Origin: Aphelocoma coerulescens
Lineage: Eukaryota > Chordata > Aves > Passeriformes > Corvidae
Direction: 5' to 3'
Assembly: GCF_041296385.1 (NCBI RefSeq)
Contig: NC_091019.1
Coordinates: forward strand, 7,773,264-7,837,263
DNA: 64,000 nt
Below, one piece after another: positions 33,263 through 46,723 of this stretch. Below the pieces are notes generated by a model. The model saw only the letters and a list, made by a program, of their open reading frames with translations. It did not search any database and had not been told where the DNA came from. Numbering within the stretch: the stretch's first letter is position 1; each line of letters begins with the position of its first letter. Made by a program: the position numbers and the translations under genes.

Positions 33263-33697
33263 TAAAAGGAATGAGACGAATGAGTCTTTACAAACAGACC
33301 ATGTGAATCTGCCTGTAGACAAGGCTAGGAACTTATCGATAGTGAAGTAACAGAAGAAACTATTAGTTCTCTAGAACTGTTGGTAACCAACAGAGACTGT
33401 TGATTAATCAAGGCCCTGTTAAATTCCTGAACCTACAACAAGGCAACAAACACTTAACAGAATTAGGAATAGTTTCTTTTTCTTTCTTTTCAATACCAAA
33501 AGGGGGGTGCATATTAGAGGAGGGCATAGAGTAGGCACTTTGGGAAGTCTGTATCTCCTGAGTACCTCAGCCAGTGGGGAAAAGGAAGAGGGTGCTGGGG
33601 CCGGGAACTTGGCATAAAAAGGGAGCTGCATCCTACATCTGTTTGAGAGACCCCATGGGAAAAGCCCCATGGACTCTCCCTGTAGTCGAAGAATGTT
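33263..33697 (+). mobile_element. 3' LTR, truncated (U6)
   Basis: Same truncation point as U5, showing it predates the amplification. Confidence 0.87.
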
Positions 33698-33701
33698 ATA
33701 T

Positions 33702-34136
33702 CCTTCTCAGCGAGACGTACCGTCACATTTATGCACTCTCGCAGCTCCGTTGCCCACTTGCAGCAGCTGCTGCTACCGAAGCAAAAGGCTCCAGAAGTAA
33801 AAGCCACTGCTGGGCTGCACGTTCCCTCTGCCTCACGTAAAGCAGCAGAAACTGGCCGCTGCACTCTGTCCTTCCATTCTCTGCCGCACCTGCCACTGTC
33901 ATCTCTGCGTCTCCAAGCATAAACCTGGGCACAAATGCTTTCCGGGGAAAGCTGGAAGAGAAATAGGTAGCAGCACAAGTAGCCAGTTTCTGCTGCTTTA
34001 CGTGAGGCAGAGGGAACGTGCAGCCCAGCAGTGGCTTTTACTTCTGGAGCCTTTTGCTTCGGTAGCAGCAGCTGCTGCAAGTGGGCAACGGAGCTGCGAG
34101 AGTGCATAAATGTGACGGTACGTCTCGCTGAGAAGG
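33702..34136. repeat. Fold-back (U6)
   Basis: Arms 33702-33855 and 33983-34136. Confidence 0.95.
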
Positions 34137-35449
34137 AAGCTGCCGAGCCGCAGCGTGTTGTGCTCAGTTTCGAGGCTCCTTGGAGGAGGGGGGTACTCGA
34201 AGAACGCCTTCTTTCTGGACGCGTCCTTCTGGGTGTGCTCAAGCTGCATGGAGTCGGCAGCACTGAAGGTTGAAGGACCTGTTTCTGGCCCGGTTGTGTG
34301 CTGGAGTGCAAGGGCTGCGCCTTCCTTTCTGAAGCAGCCAGAGCGTTCTCAGCTGAATCTGCTTGTGAAGCAGCTCTCGGCTGGACATTTGCAATTCGCT
34401 CCACTGGCTACATGAAGCCGGTGCCCAGCTGCTTCGTTCTTCGCCGCCTGTGCTCCGGGCAGAACGGAAGCCCAGCGAGGGCTTGGAGCTTTGCCGCTCT
34501 TCCGCGTGAACACTGCACGCAGCCACGGTGTGCCGTGCACGGCTTTTGCTCAGCTCGACGTGCAATCATTGTCTTGCTGTTTCCCAGAGTCGAAAGTGTC
34601 CGTGCAGCTCTCTCGCTCAGCGAAATGCGTCAGGAGAGAAGCACTTGCTGCATAAGCCTTTCGCCGGCCAAGACTTTCAGCACAGCACCACCACTCGGGC
34701 AAGGAGGAGGAGGAGGAGGAGGAGAAAGGAAGACCATCTTTGCGTCCTGGCCCGTTCTTCTGTGCGAGACGCCTCGCCGCGTCTTCGCTGCCTGCAAGGC
34801 TGTAAGGTTCGCGCTGGTACTTGGAAGTGAGAAGGCAGGTGCGGAGAGCACCGCGATCTGACGGCGCTGTGCAGGCTGTAAAGGAAGGACGGGCTGCCGC
34901 TGGAATGGGGTGCAAATGCGGGTTTCCACGCGTCGAGGGTGAGCTCTGGGTGAGCTTGTCGACCTAAAACTGTTCTCTGTGCCAGACGGAGCGGAGAACC
35001 TTTCCCTTTACATTTGGACGACAAGAAAGACCCAGTGTGCTGGTGTATGTCGCTGCGAGGGAAAGTGCATAGGCCAGGGCGTGTTCCGGCAGAAGCAGTC
35101 GGCTGGAGCATTTCGCTGCGGGCACAATGCTCTTGTGCGAGAAGTAGAGGACGCTTCGACTCCGGCAGAATGAAAGCGCGACCGTGGTACGGAGAGCGTA
35201 GGAATGAAGGCAGAGCCCCGAGCTGCTGTGCGCATCGCACAGGCTGCAAGGGGAAGCGTGGCCGTCACTCGCTTCTTTGCGGACTCACGTTAGCAGTTGA
35301 AACCAGGAAGTTCCACTTGCAGCTACTTGTGCTGCTACCTATTTCTCTTCCAGCTTTCCCCGGAAAGCATTTGTGCCCAGGTTTATGCTTGGAGACGCAG
35401 AGATGACAGTGGCAGGTGCGGCAGAGAATGGAAGGACAGAGTGCAGCGG
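33983..35449. repeat. Satellite monomer D1 (U6), 1467 bp
   Basis: Copy of D1 with seven AGG repeats; GCGAAATGCG form. Confidence 0.9.
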
Positions 35450-36907
35450 CCAGTTTCTGCTGCTTTACGTGAGGCAGAGGGAACGTGCAGCCCAGCAGTG
35501 GCTTTTACTTCTGGAGCCTTTTGCTTCGGTAGCAGCAGCTGCTGCAAGTGGGCAACGGAGCTGCGAGAGTGCATAAATGTGACGGTACGTCTCGCTGAGA
35601 AGGAAGCTGCCGAGCCGCAGCGTGTTGTGCTCAGTTTCGAGGCTCCTTGGAGGAGGGGGGTACTCGAAGAACGCCTTCTTTCTGGACGCGTCCTTCTGGG
35701 TGTGCTCAAGCTGCATGGAGTCGGCAGCACTGAAGGTTGAAGGACCTGTTTCTGGCCCGGTTGTGTGCTGGAGTGCAAGGGCTGCGCCTTCCTTTCTGAA
35801 GCAGCCAGAGCGTTCTCAGCTGAATCTGCTTGTGAAGCAGCTCTCGGCTGGACATTTGCAATTCGCTCCACTGGCTACATGAAGCCGGTGCCCAGCTGCT
35901 TCGTTCTTCGCCGCCTGTGCTCCGGGCAGAACGGAAGCCCAGCGAGGGCTTGGAGCTTTGCCGCTCTTCCGCGTGAACACTGCACGCAGCCACGGTGTGC
36001 CGTGCACGGCTTTTGCTCAGCTCGACGTGCAATCATTGTCTTGCTGTTTCACAGATTCTAAACTATCCGTGTAGCTCTCGCTCAGCAAAATGCGTCAAGA
36101 GAGAAGCACTTGCTGGATTAGCCTTTCGCTGGCCAAGACTTTCAACACATCACCACAATGTGGGCGACAACGAGGAGAAAGGAAGAACATCTTTGCGTCC
36201 TGGCCCGTTCTTCTGTGCGAGATGCCTACCGGTGTCTTCGCTCCCTGCAAGGCTTTAAGGTGCACCATGGTACTTGGGAGTGAGAAGGCAGGTGCGGAGA
36301 GCACCGCGATCTGACAGCGCTGTGCAGGCTGTAAAGGAAAGAGGATTACCACTGGAATGGGCTGTAAATATAAGTTTGTATAGGGACGGGGGCAATCTTT
36401 GGGCAAGCTCGTTGACCTAAAACTCTTCTGTGTGCGAGACTTAGCTGAGAATGTTTTCGTTAAGATTCAGAGCACAACACAGACAGAATGTAGATCTACC
36501 TAGCACTGAGAGGGAAAGTGCATAGCCCAGGCGTCTTTCGGCAGAAGCAGCCGCCTGGAGGGTTGCGCTGCCGGCACTGTGCTCTCTGTGCGAGAAGTAG
36601 ACGACTGTTCGACTCTGGCAGAATGAAAGCGCGACAAGGGTACTTAAGAGGGTGAACGACGGCGCAGAGCACCGGGCTCGTGCATGCAGCATATAAGCTG
36701 AGAGAGGAGGGTAGCTGCCACTCGCCTACCTGCCGTATTCACATTAGCTTTGGGAAGGAGAAAGCTCAGCGACAGCTACTTTTAGCTGTGCTGCTACCTA
36801 TTCCTCTTCCAGCCCTCCGCTGAAACAATATCGCTGAACTTTAGGCTTCGAGATTCAGAAAACACAGTGGTCAATGGGGCGGAGAAGGGAAGTGCAGAGT
36901 GCAGCAT
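35450..36907. repeat. Satellite monomer D2 (U6)
   Basis: Follows D1 directly; standard CACAGATTCTAAA form. Confidence 0.87.
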
Positions 36908-37664
36908 GGGGTGGCTTTACGTGAAGCAAGGGGAAGGCGCAGCCCAGCATTGGCTTTTTCTTATAGTTCTTTTCTTCAGGAGAGTAGCTTGCAACCAAGA
37001 TAGCTTGCAACCGAGCTGTGAGAGCCCACAATGGGATGGCATGTCTGTCAGAGAAGTAAGCTAGAGTGCTGCAGACTGCTGTGCACAGTTTTAATGCTGC
37101 TGTAAGGTTTTTTTGAAACGTCTTCTGCCCTGACTTTCCCATCTCTGTGAGCTCTAGCTGCTTGAACCTGGGCACACCGAAGTTGTGTGGAAGTGATTGC
37201 ACTGCGAGTATCAAGTGTTCCAGAGAAGAAGGAAAGTCAACAAATGCTTTCTCTCCTGGCACATCTCTCAGTCCGAACTGCGGCTGGAAAAGCTGCACTG
37301 CAAGGGTGAACTTACCCACTTTGACAGAATGTGATGATGCTCTATATATATATTTGCGAAGGAAAATGCTGGTCACTGGTATGTTTTGCTTAGTTTACAG
37401 ATTTTAGAGGGACTATGAAGGCCAACGCCTTGTTCTAGCATTTGTTCCCTGCGTGCAGAAGCAGCTGCTGGATGTTTGGAAGGGGTTTGGGATCCGCGAG
37501 AGGTGGAGAGATGGTACATAGAGCTTGAAGGAAAGTGCATAGCTCCAGGACCTTTGATGCAGTTCAATGGGTGCGAGTTACATGTTGAGCATTTTCATGA
37601 TGGCACAGAAAAGGTTCTGAAAGAAAGAGGCCATGCTGGAACTGCCTTTACTTTTGCCGCTTAG
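36908..37664. repeat. Monomer D3 (U6)
   Basis: Marker base G at 37106, as in U1 and U7. Confidence 0.65.
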
Positions 37665-38673
37665 AAACTGCACAGCCAACAATGAAAAGATTCCTCTTGC
37701 TTCCCCGCTATGCATAGGAACACATTCTTTTACGTCTCCAAGAGGCAGACTGCACAGCGGAGTTCTTCCACCAACTGCTCCCACACGACTGGGGCCGTGC
37801 CAATGAAGCACTTGGCTTTTTCCTGGGCACTGTCAGCACTCATCGCAACAACCACACGATGGCACTGACGACTTGCCAAAGAAGGAAACGCACCTTTCGC
37901 TGCTCAAAACCACCCCAAGGGCAGAGGCAAGTTAGAAACGTCCCTGCACTCAAATCAACGGTGTCAGAACAAAAAGTTTTCCTGAATCTTCCCCTTCCAA
38001 GAGCAGACTCTTTTTTGCACCACACTCCAAGAGCCAGACAAACCTCTTTGCCCAAACAAATCTTTTCTCTCTGGCAGAGTCCACCTACCAACTTGAAACC
38101 ATCTGGCAAAAACAGAGCTCACAACAGTGCCAGCTGAGAAAGCTCTTGCTGCCTACAACTTCAACTGCACCCCTCAAACTAGCAGCGCACACGCTGCCCT
38201 CAGCACTTTCCTTCTCAGCTCTAGGTACCATCCTAAGCCTTCCCTCTCCCAGAGTCAGGATCCAAAGACAACAGCACCAGGGACTGCTCACACACTAAAG
38301 GCACCAGGAAAAAAGGGTCACAAGCTTGGCCTTTGCATTCCTGCTGAAAGCTCAACAGCTCTAACCCAGAGAACTGTCTGTTGGGAAAAGCCTTTAAAAT
38401 CCCTAAGAGCACCTCATGAGCGCATCCAAACCTGCTTTCCTTGCCAAAGAGAGCAACTACAAGCCTATCTCCAAAGAAACAGCATCCCCTCCTCCAAAAT
38501 ACAACATATCCAGGGACTGATACACCTCTAGTATTGAATATGTCCAACAATTGCCCCTACACAGAAGGGGCCAGGAGAGAAATATCTCACTGGGCTATTC
38601 CTCCCCATGGTACCTTAACATCTGCTCCACCAACACTGGCTCTATGTCCTTACCTTCCCAAGGAAAGGCACTG
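37665..38673. repeat. Module A between U6 and U7
   Basis: Copy of the A/C-rich module; short TC form near 38584. Confidence 0.7.
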
Positions 38674-40006
38674 CAAGTCCCTTGGCCTTGCCTTGCCTTC
38701 AGTGCCTTGCCTAGTTTTTCCTAAGCTACCCTTGCTTTGCTTCCTTTGCCTACGTCTCGCACTACCTACAACTTGCTGGCTTTGCCCTGCCTACCACTCT
38801 TTACCTTGCCTTCCATGCAGGCAAGGCACTGCAAACCAAGTGCAGGCAATTGCAGGCAAGTCAAGCAAGAGGTAGGCAAGGCCAGAGCAGTGAGGGGGAA
38901 ATAAATGGAGTGGTAGGCAAGAGAAGGCCCAGAAGTTAGAGGCAAGGCTTGCCTCTAGGAGGAAGGAAAGTCCACTGATGGGTAGGCCAGGCAGAAACAA
39001 GAAGGGCTCGGCAAGTCAAGGCCCTGGAGGAAAGCAGTAGGCAGGTCAAGGGTGTGGCACGGGCATGCAAGGGAATGCAAGGCTACGGAGGGCTAGCAGG
39101 GCAAGGCAAGGAAACTGTTGCGTTGCCAAGGCAAGGCGAGGCAAGGCAGGTGAGAAGTACATTCAAGGACTTCTGGTACACAAAAGTGGCTAGGCCCAAC
39201 TGCTCTGTGTGGCCTTGATCCTGTGTGAGTCATCTCTAATCTGCACCTAAGAGACTTGAGCTACCTGCTTTCCTTTGTATGCAAAAGAACTCTCCTTCTG
39301 GTCCCGGAGCTCAAGGGCAAAATGTGAATTGCCCTTCCAAGATTCAAGACATGCAAAGATTGGTCCCAGACAAAGGCTGCCCGTATAGATGAGTGTGGCA
39401 ACATGTGTCCTTGCCTGGTCTTCCTCTCATGTGATCCTGAAACACCGGAGATACTTGAGAGCCTTGAGATTCCTAGGAGGAGCAGAAAGGGCAGGGCAAG
39501 GCCCAGAAATGTCATTGAAAAGGGGTCTTGAATTCCAGGTGGGGGAGGGGTGAGCAAGGTAATGGAAGGCAAGGGGTTCAAGGGCAAGGCAAGGCAAGTG
39601 GTGGCTTGGCGAGGTGAGGCAAGGCAATGAGGGTCCTAGAAGGAAAAGAAAAGGTAAGGCCAGACCTAGATGACTGTGAAAGGAAGTCAGGTGGGGGATG
39701 GGTGAGCAAGTCAATGCAAGGCAATGGAGAAAAGGCAGGTAGAGGGAAGGCTACAGAGGGGGCAGGAAGGAAATGCAAGGCATGGGGAAGCATGTGAGGA
39801 GTGGGTGCTGCCAGCCCGCTGGGACGGTGGGGGCAGGGCAGCTGAGAGTGGCATGGTAGGGATATGGAGGCGGGGGTTAGTGGGGGGGGGGGGGGGGGTG
39901 TGCAGCAGAGTGCAGGGTAAGTGCAGGTGTGTGTGTGCATATACGGGGGTTTTTTTCCAGGTGCTGTGCCGGGGGGAGCCGTCCCACCTCCAAGAAGGTG
40001 TGGGAG
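38674..40006. repeat. Module B (U7)
   Basis: Poly-G run of 17 at 39882-39898, GT context. First unit with T in the GCAAGTCAAGG marker. Confidence 0.85.
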
Positions 40007-40468
40007 TGAAAGGAGTAAGATGGATGTGTCTTTACAAACAGACTGTGTGAATCCACTCTTAGACAAGGCTAGCATAGAGCAGTAACAGATAGGGAAGTAA
40101 TAGAAGAAAGTATTAGTTTTAGAAACTGTTACTAATCAACAGAGACTGTTGCTCAGCCAAGGCCCTGTTAAATTCCTGAACCTAGAGCAAGGCAACAAAG
40201 GCTTAATAGAATTAGGAATAGTTTCTTCTTCCTCCTTTTCTATACCAAAAGGGGGGTGCATATTACATGGGGGCATAGAGTAGGCAATTCAGGAAGTCTT
40301 TACCTCCTGAGTACCTCAGCCAAAGGGGAAAAGGAAGAGGGTGCTATGGCTGGGAACTTAGCATAAAATGGGAGTAGTGTCCCACAATCATTTGAGAGAC
40401 TGCACAGGAAAAGCCCCATGGCCTCTCCCTGTAGTTGAAGAATGTTGTAGGATGCCTCTGTCTCCTCA
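40007..40468 (+). mobile_element. 5' LTR (U7)
   Basis: Copy of the U5 5' LTR; I noticed no difference. Confidence 0.88.
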
Positions 40469-40552
40469 CTGGGGGGCTAATACTTGCGGCCATTGTTTTA
40501 GGTTAAGTGGTTTTATGTGTCTTCATTTGCCACAGGTGGTGCAGAAGACAAC

Positions 40553-42182
40553 ATGAAAATTAGACTAGCTAACTAGATCACACAATTAAAATATTTTCAT
40601 TAATAATTCTACTTTTATATGGTCAGCTGAGTTTAGGCCAGGTGTGAGAGAATCAATTTGCAGCCTTAGGAGAAGAAGTAGCAAAAGTTTTTAACCTTAG
40701 CAATTGCTGGCTCTGTGGAGGGCCAGGAGGATCTGAAGAGTGGCCATGGTTGGCTAGCCCAGCTGAACCTAAATGGTGGGGTCCATACTAGGACGGGATT
40801 TGGGGCCAAAGAAGGAAGTTCACGGCCACTTCATTCTTCTCCAACAGGCACTTATTGCCTAAATAGGACAGAGGGGGTCTATGTAGGAAAAGACATGTAT
40901 GAATTTACTTCCCCTCTGGGTTTAAACAATTGGGCTTGGACCCCCAGTTGCCCTCCTTACAATTGTTCCAAATATCAAGACAAATGCAATCAAATACCTG
41001 TTAAGCTCACTAATGGTAGCTGGGTAAAGTGTTCTTAACACACTTACCAAAAATATTTGGAAGCCTGTAAAGCAATGGGGAGGGACAAGGGGTTTTTTTG
41101 ACCACCTATTTTTAAGATGTCCCCACGAAAATTCCACAAGTAGAACACATGTTGCTCATGATTATCAGTGGGAATGGCAACACCAGATTGGAACTCAAAC
41201 CCTCTTAGTGAGTTCTGCTCCAAATCCAACCAAACAGCTTGCAGACGTAAATGTAGATGGGAACCCCATTTGGGAGCTTGGAAACGCAAATACTGTGACC
41301 CTTATGGTGGAGCAACTATTGGAGGACCGTTAGGCCCAGGAATCCCGCTGTATTTTGACCCACCAATTGATGACAAAAGGTAGAAAGGCCCCTTTGATAA
41401 TGGAACACAGGCTTTGAAAGGACATTATTGCATTTGTGGCCAACATGCTTAGCTCAGGTTACCTCCAAACTGGTCAGGGATATGGTATGGGTATGGGGTA
41501 TATTAGCCCGTTGTTCTTTTTGTTGCCACAAGTTCAGGGAAATCGCTTAGGAATCAAAATCTGTGATGATTTAATTAGAGAAAAGCAGTCAACTGATGCA
41601 GCCCTGGCTGGAGGGAGCACCCCAAAATGGGGAAAAGATGAATGGCCACCAGAACCAGTTCCACAACAGGATGGACCAGCCACTTGGAATCCTAAGGAAT
41701 TAATCCCAGATGCCTGGGAACCCATTTATCATTTGAATGGGATAATTAGGTTACAAGCTGTCTCGGAAATAATAACCAACCAAACAGCCACAGCTCTTGA
41801 CTTTCTTGCTGACCAACCCACTTAAACGAGGAAAGCGGTATTTCAACATTGGATGGTACTAGATTATCTGTTAGCAGAAGAAGGAGGAGTTTGTGGGAAA
41901 TTAAATGACTCGAGCTGCTGTTTGCAAGCAGATGACAGCGGAAAAGTGGTCAAAAAAATAACAAAGGAAATAACGTCAGCTCATGGACCTGTCCAAATGT
42001 GGAAAGGATGGGAATGGGATATGTTTTCATGGTTAACTGGCCAGCTATGGGCTAAATGAATATGATTTCTCCTCTTACATGCTATAGCAACTCTAATCTT
42101 TTTATCATGTGTGACACCTTGCTGAGTGCAGCTCTTTCAGCAGGTGGTCAAGGGGATGCCGGTAGCAGCCATGCCTACCTGA
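40553..42182 (+). pseudogene. env: Degenerate env (U7)
   Basis: Same landmarks, but the T run is seven (41093-41099) and position 41273 is G, giving Gly instead of Arg in the surface-subunit fragment. The 2-bp change alters which short frame continues after the T run and restores nothing overall. Confidence 0.88.
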
Positions 42183-42324
42183 TCCAGAAATGTCTACAAA
42201 AGGATAGATGAGGATGTCACTGCAAATAATAGCAAAATCCAAGAAGACTCAAGAAGAAAAAATTAAATCAATGGTAATTAAGGTTTGTAAAGAAAAAAAG
42301 AGGCAAAATAAAAAGAGGAGGGAT

Positions 42325-42759
42325 TAAAAGGAATGAGACGAATGAGTCTTTACAAACAGACCATGTGAATCTGCCTGTAGACAAGGCTAGGAACTTATCG
42401 ATAGTGAAGTAACAGAAGAAACTATTAGTTCTCTAGAACTGTTGGTAACCAACAGAGACTGTTGATTAATCAAGGCCCTGTTAAATTCCTGAACCTACAA
42501 CAAGGCAACAAACACTTAACAGAATTAGGAATAGTTTCTTTTTCTTTCTTTTCAATACCAAAAGGGGGGTGCATATTAGAGGAGGGCATAGAGTAGGCAC
42601 TTTGGGAAGTCTGTATCTCCTGAGTACCTCAGCCAGTGGGGAAAAGGAAGAGGGTGCTGGGGCCGGGAACTTGGCATAAAAAGGGAGCTGCATCCTACAT
42701 CTGTTTGAGAGACCCCATGGGAAAAGCCCCATGGACTCTCCCTGTAGTCGAAGAATGTT
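42325..42759 (+). mobile_element. 3' LTR, truncated (U7)
   Basis: Same truncation point; sequence as U6. Confidence 0.87.
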
Positions 42760-42763
42760 ATAT

Positions 42764-43198
42764 CCTTCTCAGCGAGACGTACCGTCACATTTATGCACTC
42801 TCGCAGCTCCGTTGCCCACTTGCAGCAGCTGCTGCTACCGAAGCAAAAGGCTCCAGAAGTAAAAGCCACTGCTGGGCTGCACGTTCCCTCTGCCTCACGT
42901 AAAGCAGCAGAAACTGGCCACTGCACTCTGTCCTTCCATTCTCTGCCGCACCTGCCACTGTCATCTCTGCGTCTCCAAGCATAAACCTGGGCACAAATGC
43001 TTTCCGGGGAAAGCTGGAAGAGAAATAGGTAGCAGCACAAGTAGCCAGTTTCTGCTGCTTTACGTGAGGCAGAGGGAACGTGCAGCCCAGCAGTGGCTTT
43101 TACTTCTGGAGCCTTTTGCTTCGGTAGCAGCAGCTGCTGCAAGTGGGCAACGGAGCTGCGAGAGTGCATAAATGTGACGGTACGTCTCGCTGAGAAGG
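42764..43198. repeat. Fold-back (U7)
   Basis: Arms 42764-42917 and 43045-43198. One private change, A at 42920, falls in the spacer and leaves the stem perfect. Confidence 0.95.
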
Positions 43199-44508
43199 AA
43201 GCTGCCGAGCCGCAGCGTGTTGTGCTCAGTTTCGAGGCTCCTTGGAGGAGGGGGGTACTCGAAGAACGCCTTCTTTCTGGACGCGTCCTTCTGGGTGTGC
43301 TCAAGCTGCATGGAGTCGGCAGCACTGAAGGTTGAAGGACCTGTTTCTGGCCCGGTTGTGTGCTGGAGTGCAAGGGCTGCGCCTTCCTTTCTGAAGCAGC
43401 CAGAGCGTTCTCAGCTGAATCTGCTTGTGAAGCAGCTCTCGGCTGGACATTTGCAATTCGCTCCACTGGCTACATGAAGCCGGTGCCCAGCTGCTTCGTT
43501 CTTCGCCGCCTGTGCTCCGGGCAGAACGGAAGCCCAGCGAGGGCTTGGAGCTTTGCCGCTCTTCCGCGTGAACACTGCACGCAGCCACGGTGTGCCGTGC
43601 ACGGCTTTTGCTCAGCTCGACGTGCAATCATTGTCTTGCTGTTTCCCAGAGTCGAAAGTGTCCGTGCAGCTCTCTCGCTCAGCGAAATGCGTCAGGAGAG
43701 AAGCACTTGCTGCATAAGCCTTTCGCCGGCCAAGACTTTCAGCACAGCACCACCACTCGGGCAAGGAGGAGGAGGAGGAGGAGAAAGGAAGACCATCTTT
43801 GCGTCCTGGCCCGTTCTTCTGTGCGAGACGCCTCGCCGCGTCTTCGCTGCCTGCAAGGCTGTAAGGTTCGCGCTGGTACTTGGAAGTGAGAAGGCAGGTG
43901 CGGAGAGCACCGCGATCTGACGGCGCTGTGCAGGCTGTAAAGGAAGGACGGGCTGCCGCTGGAATGGGGTGCAAATGCGGGTTTCCACGCGTCGAGGGTG
44001 AGCTCTGGGTGAGCTTGTCGACCTAAAACTGTTCTCTGTGCCAGACGGAGCGGAGAACCTTTCCCTTTACATTTGGACGACAAGAAAGACCCAGTGTGCT
44101 GGTGTATGTCGCTGCGAGGGAAAGTGCATAGGCCAGGGCGTGTTCCGGCAGAAGCAGTCGGCTGGAGCATTTCGCTGCGGGCACAATGCTCTTGTGCGAG
44201 AAGTAGAGGACGCTTCGACTCCGGCAGAATGAAAGCGCGACCGTGGTACGGAGAGCGTAGGAATGAAGGCAGAGCCCCGAGCTGCTGTGCGCATCGCACA
44301 GGCTGCAAGGGGAAGCGTGGCCGTCACTCGCTTCTTTGCGGACTCACGTTAGCAGTTGAAACCAGGAAGTTCCACTTGCAGCTACTTGTGCTGCTACCTA
44401 TTTCTCTTCCAGCTTTCCCCGGAAAGCATTTGTGCCCAGGTTTATGCTTGGAGACGCAGAGATGACAGTGGCAGGTGCGGCAGAGAATGGAAGGACAGAG
44501 TGCAGCGG
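43045..44508. repeat. Satellite monomer D1 (U7), 1464 bp
   Basis: Copy of D1 with six AGG repeats. Confidence 0.9.
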
Positions 44509-45966
44509 CCAGTTTCTGCTGCTTTACGTGAGGCAGAGGGAACGTGCAGCCCAGCAGTGGCTTTTACTTCTGGAGCCTTTTGCTTCGGTAGCAGCAGCTG
44601 CTGCAAGTGGGCAACGGAGCTGCGAGAGTGCATAAATGTGACGGTACGTCTCGCTGAGAAGGAAGCTGCCGAGCCGCAGCGTGTTGTGCTCAGTTTCGAG
44701 GCTCCTTGGAGGAGGGGGGTACTCGAAGAACGCCTTCTTTCTGGACGCGTCCTTCTGGGTGTGCTCAAGCTGCATGGAGTCGGCAGCACTGAAGGTTGAA
44801 GGACCTGTTTCTGGCCCGGTTGTGTGCTGGAGTGCAAGGGCTGCGCCTTCCTTTCTGAAGCAGCCAGAGCGTTCTCAGCTGAATCTGCTTGTGAAGCAGC
44901 TCTCGGCTGGACATTTGCAATTCGCTCCACTGGCTACATGAAGCCGGTGCCCAGCTGCTTCGTTCTTCGCCGCCTGTGCTCCGGGCAGAACGGAAGCCCA
45001 GCGAGGGCTTGGAGCTTTGCCGCTCTTCCGCGTGAACACTGCACGCAGCCACGGTGTGCCGTGCACGGCTTTTGCTCAGCTCGACGTGCAATCATTGTCT
45101 TGCTGTTTCACAGATTCTAAACTATCCGTGTAGCTCTCGCTCAGCAAAATGCGTCAAGAGAGAAGCACTTGCTGGATTAGCCTTTCGCTGGCCAAGACTT
45201 TCAACACATCACCACAATGTGGGCGACAACGAGGAGAAAGGAAGAACATCTTTGCGTCCTGGCCCGTTCTTCTGTGCGAGATGCCTACCGGTGTCTTCGC
45301 TCCCTGCAAGGCTTTAAGGTGCACCATGGTACTTGGGAGTGAGAAGGCAGGTGCGGAGAGCACCGCGATCTGACAGCGCTGTGCAGGCTGTAAAGGAAAG
45401 AGGATTACCACTGGAATGGGCTGTAAATATAAGTTTGTATAGGGACGGGGGCAATCTTTGGGCAAGCTCGTTGACCTAAAACTCTTCTGTGTGCGAGACT
45501 TAGCTGAGAATGTTTTCGTTAAGATTCAGAGCACAACACAGACAGAATGTAGATCTACCTAGCACTGAGAGGGAAAGTGCATAGCCCAGGCGTCTTTCGG
45601 CAGAAGCAGCCGCCTGGAGGGTTGCGCTGCCGGCACTGTGCTCTCTGTGCGAGAAGTAGACGACTGTTCGACTCTGGCAGAATGAAAGCGCGACAAGGGT
45701 ACTTAAGAGGGTGAACGACGGCGCAGAGCACCGGGCTCGTGCATGCAGCATATAAGCTGAGAGAGGAGGGTAGCTGCCACTCGCCTACCTGCCGTATTCA
45801 CATTAGCTTTGGGAAGGAGAAAGCTCAGCGACAGCTACTTTTAGCTGTGCTGCTACCTATTCCTCTTCCAGCCCTCCGCTGAAACAATATCGCTGAACTT
45901 TAGGCTTCGAGATTCAGAAAACACAGTGGTCAATGGGGCGGAGAAGGGAAGTGCAGAGTGCAGCAT
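44509..45966. repeat. Satellite monomer D2 (U7)
   Basis: Follows D1 directly; standard form. Confidence 0.87.
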
Positions 45967-46723
45967 GGGGTGGCTTTACGTGAAGCAAGGGGAAGGCGCA
46001 GCCCAGCATTGGCTTTTTCTTATAGTTCTTTTCTTCAGGAGAGTAGCTTGCAACCAAGATAGCTTGCAACCGAGCTGTGAGAGCCCACAATGGGATGGCA
46101 TGTCTGTCAGAGAAGTAAGCTAGAGTGCTGCAGACTGCTGTGCACAGTTTTAATGCTGCTGTAAGGTTTTTTTGAAACGTCTTCTGCCCTGACTTTCCCA
46201 TCTCTGTGAGCTCTAGCTGCTTGAACCTGGGCACACCGAAGTTGTGTGGAAGTGATTGCACTGCGAGTATCAAGTGTTCCAGAGAAGAAGGAAAGTCAAC
46301 AAATGCTTTCTCTCCTGGCACATCTCTCAGTCCGAACTGCGGCTGGAAAAGCTGCACTGCAAGGGTGAACTTACCCACTTTGACAGAATGTGATGATGCT
46401 CTATATATATATTTGCGAAGGAAAATGCTGGTCACTGGTATGTTTTGCTTAGTTTACAGATTTTAGAGGGACTATGAAGGCCAACGCCTTGTTCTAGCAT
46501 TTGTTCCCTGCGTGCAGAAGCAGCTGCTGGATGTTTGGAAGGGGTTTGGGATCCGCGAGAGGTGGAGAGATGGTACATAGAGCTTGAAGGAAAGTGCATA
46601 GCTCCAGGACCTTTGATGCAGTTCAATGGGTGCGAGTTACATGTTGAGCATTTTCATGATGGCACAGAAAAGGTTCTGAAAGAAAGAGGCCATGCTGGAA
46701 CTGCCTTTACTTTTGCCGCTTAG
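45967..46723. repeat. Monomer D3 (U7)
   Basis: Marker base G at 46165. Confidence 0.65.

Larger units (their letters stand above)
29126..38193. repeat. Unit U6 (9.07 kb, full architecture)
   Basis: Contains every module. It has the longest poly-G run (19) and the nine-T version of the env homopolymer shared with U5. Confidence 0.95.
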